A stretch of 34,881 nt of DNA from an uncultured Fretibacterium sp. (GTDB lineage: Bacteria > Synergistota > Synergistia > Synergistales > Aminobacteriaceae), in the NCBI RefSeq assembly GCF_938030725.1, contig NZ_CALHIQ010000031.1:1-34881 (forward strand), in the 5' to 3' direction. The notes below the pieces were generated by a model. It saw only the letters and a list, made by a program, of their open reading frames with translations. It searched no databases and was not told where the DNA came from. The first letter of the stretch is position 1. Each line of letters begins with the position of its first letter. Both the position numbers and the translations under genes were made by a program. This document shows positions 33,146-34,881 of this stretch, in pieces.

Positions 33146-33594
33146 ACTCGCTCCGGGTGAAGCAGGGCCTGGGCGGCGGTTCCGCGACCAAGGCCCCCGT
33201 CGGGGCGGGCGGAGGCGGCGGACGGCACGCTGCGCCCGCCGGCGCCGTTTCCCCAGCGAACTCCTTTGAGGCGGCGCTTGAGTCGTCGGAGCTGGAACAG
33301 CTCCTCGACCGGCTCTACGACATCTCCGACCGGTTGAGCGTCTTTCCGTCGGGGCAGCTCCTGGCGGAGTACCGCTCGGTGCTGACGGAGCTCCTGCGCC
33401 GCGCCATGCAGGGGCTGCGCATCAAGCGCGATCTGCGCTGGCGGAAGACGGACAAGAAGATGTACGTCACGATCGAGAGGACGGAGGCGGCCATGGACGA
33501 GCTGGAGGAGGCCTTCCTCTACGAGGGGGACCGCACGAGGGCGCTGGCCCTGATGGAGGAGATCAAGGGTTGTCTGATTTCTCTCCTGATGTGA
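33142..33594 (+). CDS. yaaR: YaaR family protein (DUF327)
   Basis: Function not established. The 150-residue protein has a glycine/alanine-rich, probably flexible start (1-40) and then a predicted all-helical domain (about 42-150) containing RIKRDLRWRKTDKKMYVTIE, typical of the YaaR family. Its place between tmk and holB is the same as in Bacillus. The TTG start at 33142 overlaps the tmk stop as TTGA, with GGGGTG a few bases upstream. Its end overlaps the start of the next gene by 25 nt. Confidence 0.82.
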   Translation: MNSLRVKQGLGGGSATKAPVGAGGGGGRHAAPAGAVSPANSFEAALESSELEQLLDRLYDISDRLSVFPSGQLLAEYRSVLTELLRRAMQGLRIKRDLRWRKTDKKMYVTIERTEAAMDELEEAFLYEGDRTRALALMEEIKGCLISLLM

Positions 33595-34337
33595 GCGCGG
33601 GGAAGGCAGAGCCCTTTGAGGCCCTTTGCGCCTGGCGGACTCTGGAGGAGGAGTGCGCGGCGGGGGACGTCCCCCACTGCAGGGCCGTTTCGGCGCCCCT
33701 CGTCTGGCACCCGGCGCTCCTGGAACGCCTTGCGCGCCTGACGCTCGACATCGGTCCCGACGCCCCGTCCCCCGTGCGGGAGGGGCATCCGGACCTGGTC
33801 GTGGCGGGGGAGGTCGGACGGGCGCCGGACGTCGCCGCGTGCAGGACGCTGATCCAGGACCTTGCCCTGAAGCCTGCCGCTTCCGTCCGACGTCTGGGCG
33901 TCGTCCTGTCCGCGGACCAACTGCTGCTGCCGGCGGCGAACAGCCTCCTGAAGCTGGCGGAGGAGCCTCCTTCCCACGCCTGCCTGCTCTTCCTCCTGGA
34001 GGGCGGCGTGATCCTGCCCACCCTCAGGAGCCGTGCCCGGTTCACGACGCTGGCGGCGCCCGCCGCGGCGGAGGGCGCTCCGCCCCCGTCAAGCGACGGG
34101 GAATGGCTCGCCTGGGTGGAGGGGGCGCGAGGTGGGGACGTGCCGGTCGCTGCGGCGCTGGCGTCCTGGGCGACCTGGGCCCTGCGCTGCGGGGACGCCC
34201 CGCGGGCTGCAAAGCTCGACCGGCTCAGGACGATTGCGGAGACGAAGAACCTCTCCGTCCCCATGCTCTGCGATCTTTTGATCTTAGCACTCAGGGAGGA
34301 AATTCCTTTTGAGCATTTATTTGGCAACTTTCGGTAA
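33570..34337 (+). CDS. holB: DNA polymerase III delta-prime-like subunit
   Basis: Clamp-loader subunit that helps place the sliding clamp. The 255-residue protein contains AANSLLKLAEEPPSHACLLF (122-141) and ILPTLRSRAR, the classic sensor and SRC-like region of delta-prime. It is shorter than usual (about 300-330) and the N-terminal part has no recognisable P-loop; delta-prime does not need ATP binding. TTG 33570 has GGAGGAG at 33555-33561. It overlaps both neighbours, by 25 nt upstream and 29 nt downstream. Position in the tmk cluster supports the call. Confidence 0.82.
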   Translation: MSDFSPDVSAGKAEPFEALCAWRTLEEECAAGDVPHCRAVSAPLVWHPALLERLARLTLDIGPDAPSPVREGHPDLVVAGEVGRAPDVAACRTLIQDLALKPAASVRRLGVVLSADQLLLPAANSLLKLAEEPPSHACLLFLLEGGVILPTLRSRARFTTLAAPAAAEGAPPPSSDGEWLAWVEGARGGDVPVAAALASWATWALRCGDAPRAAKLDRLRTIAETKNLSVPMLCDLLILALREEIPFEHLFGNFR

Positions 34338-34881
34338 GCTGCGCTACCTTGGCCTGGCTGAGATAGCGGACGAGGAGCTGGCGGAGTCCCGGTGGGTGCT
34401 GCTGAGGACGGTCCGGGGGCTTGAGATGGGGCGCCTCGGCGGTCCCCTCTCTCAGGAGCAGGAGGCGAAGTACCGCGCGTCCTGCCTCGGTGAGAACGGC
34501 GAGCAGGCGCGTGGCCCGGAGCCCATGCTGCAGGAGGTGGAATTCGTCGCGAACGCCGGACCGGAGGACATGGAGAACTACCGCCGCTGCCGCAGCGACG
34601 AGGAGCGCGCGCTGGTCCGCGCGCGGGAGATCCTGCTGGAACAGGACGGGCTGCAGATGAAGCTGGTGGACGTCGAGTACATGCTGGACCGTCGAAAGCT
34701 CTTCTTCTACTTCACGTCCGAGCAGCGCGTGGACTTCCGCGCCTACGTCCGCGACCTGGCGCGGGACTTCCACACCCGCATTGAGATGCGGCAGATTGGG
34801 GTGCGGGACGAGGCCCGTGTCGTCAAGGGGATTGGGCCCTGCGGGCGTCCCTGCTGCTGCAGCTATTGGCTGCACGACTTC
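34309..34881 (+). CDS. yaaT: PSP1 domain protein YaaT/RicT (partial, runs off the window)
   Basis: In Bacillus, YaaT belongs to the RicA-RicF-RicT complex, an iron-sulfur protein assembly affecting RNA turnover and development. The first 191 codons are present without a stop; the 3-prime end is beyond the window. The visible part ends with GIGPCGRPCCCSYWLHDF (174-191), whose Cys cluster (178, 182, 183, 184) matches the conserved cysteine motif of PSP1 proteins. It starts with TTG at 34309, preceded by GGGAGGA at 34294-34300, inside the end of holB. Confidence 0.88.
   Translation, partial: MSIYLATFGKLRYLGLAEIADEELAESRWVLLRTVRGLEMGRLGGPLSQEQEAKYRASCLGENGEQARGPEPMLQEVEFVANAGPEDMENYRRCRSDEERALVRAREILLEQDGLQMKLVDVEYMLDRRKLFFYFTSEQRVDFRAYVRDLARDFHTRIEMRQIGVRDEARVVKGIGPCGRPCCCSYWLHDF

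Noticed and set aside
1..34881. CRISPR arrays, tRNA or rRNA genes, insertion sequences, prophage or attachment sites
   Set aside because: I looked for regularly spaced repeats, cloverleaf-type sequences, transposase or integrase motifs and found none that can be supported.

Overview
The window is a GC-rich bacterial chromosome segment, densely packed, with about 30 protein genes on both strands and no tRNA, rRNA, CRISPR array, insertion sequence or prophage that I can see. The gene mix points to a Gram-negative-type (diderm) bacterium with Firmicutes-like gene orders. There is a Kdo transferase for lipopolysaccharide, alongside ctsR-clpC, an asd-hom-lysC cluster, and tmk-yaaR-holB-yaaT in the Bacillus order. 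An SpoIVB-type S55 protein and a long-form transaldolase are also present. This combination fits the phylum Synergistota best; that is an inference from content, not a database result.

Layout. 109-3860 (minus): asd, hom and lysC, the shared aspartate branch towards lysine, threonine and methionine, closed by a clear terminator. 4086-8491 (plus): a three-gene ABC importer of the ferric-iron/organophosphate type, whose permease carries an extra extracytoplasmic domain. 8508-12390 (plus): MoxR ATPase, DUF58 protein and membrane transglutaminase, translationally coupled. 12483-14984 (plus): a PAS-GGDEF diguanylate cyclase and a deoxynucleoside kinase. 14990-15139 holds the N-terminal remnant of a flavin oxidoreductase, facing a radical SAM gene (15168-16037, minus) that lacks its usual tail. 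16147-19915 (minus): ctsR, clpC and a SMUG-type uracil-DNA glycosylase, from a promoter overlapped by a degenerate CtsR box. 20138-24531 (plus): peptide deformylase, Met-tRNA formyltransferase, a Nudix ADP-ribose hydrolase and a chemotaxis receptor. 24646-27711 (minus): Kdo transferase, a deoxyhypusine-synthase-like protein of unknown function, and a YbaK-type tRNA deacylase. 28000-30375 (plus): transaldolase and release factor 2, the latter with the autoregulatory +1 frameshift. 30607-34881 (plus): an exported S55 protein, then thymidylate kinase, YaaR, DNA polymerase III delta-prime and a PSP1/YaaT protein running off the window end.

Most of the segment is housekeeping: amino-acid supply, translation initiation and termination, proteostasis, DNA precursor supply and repair. 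The parts most worth a second look are the deoxyhypusine-synthase-like protein coupled to ybaK, the sensor-like domain fused to the ABC permease, and the apparent deletion scar at 14990-15168. The CtsR-ClpC-glycosylase operon without mcsA/mcsB and the S55 protein with reversed catalytic motif order are also notable. At least ten genes use TTG or GTG starts, so automatic start calls here need care.
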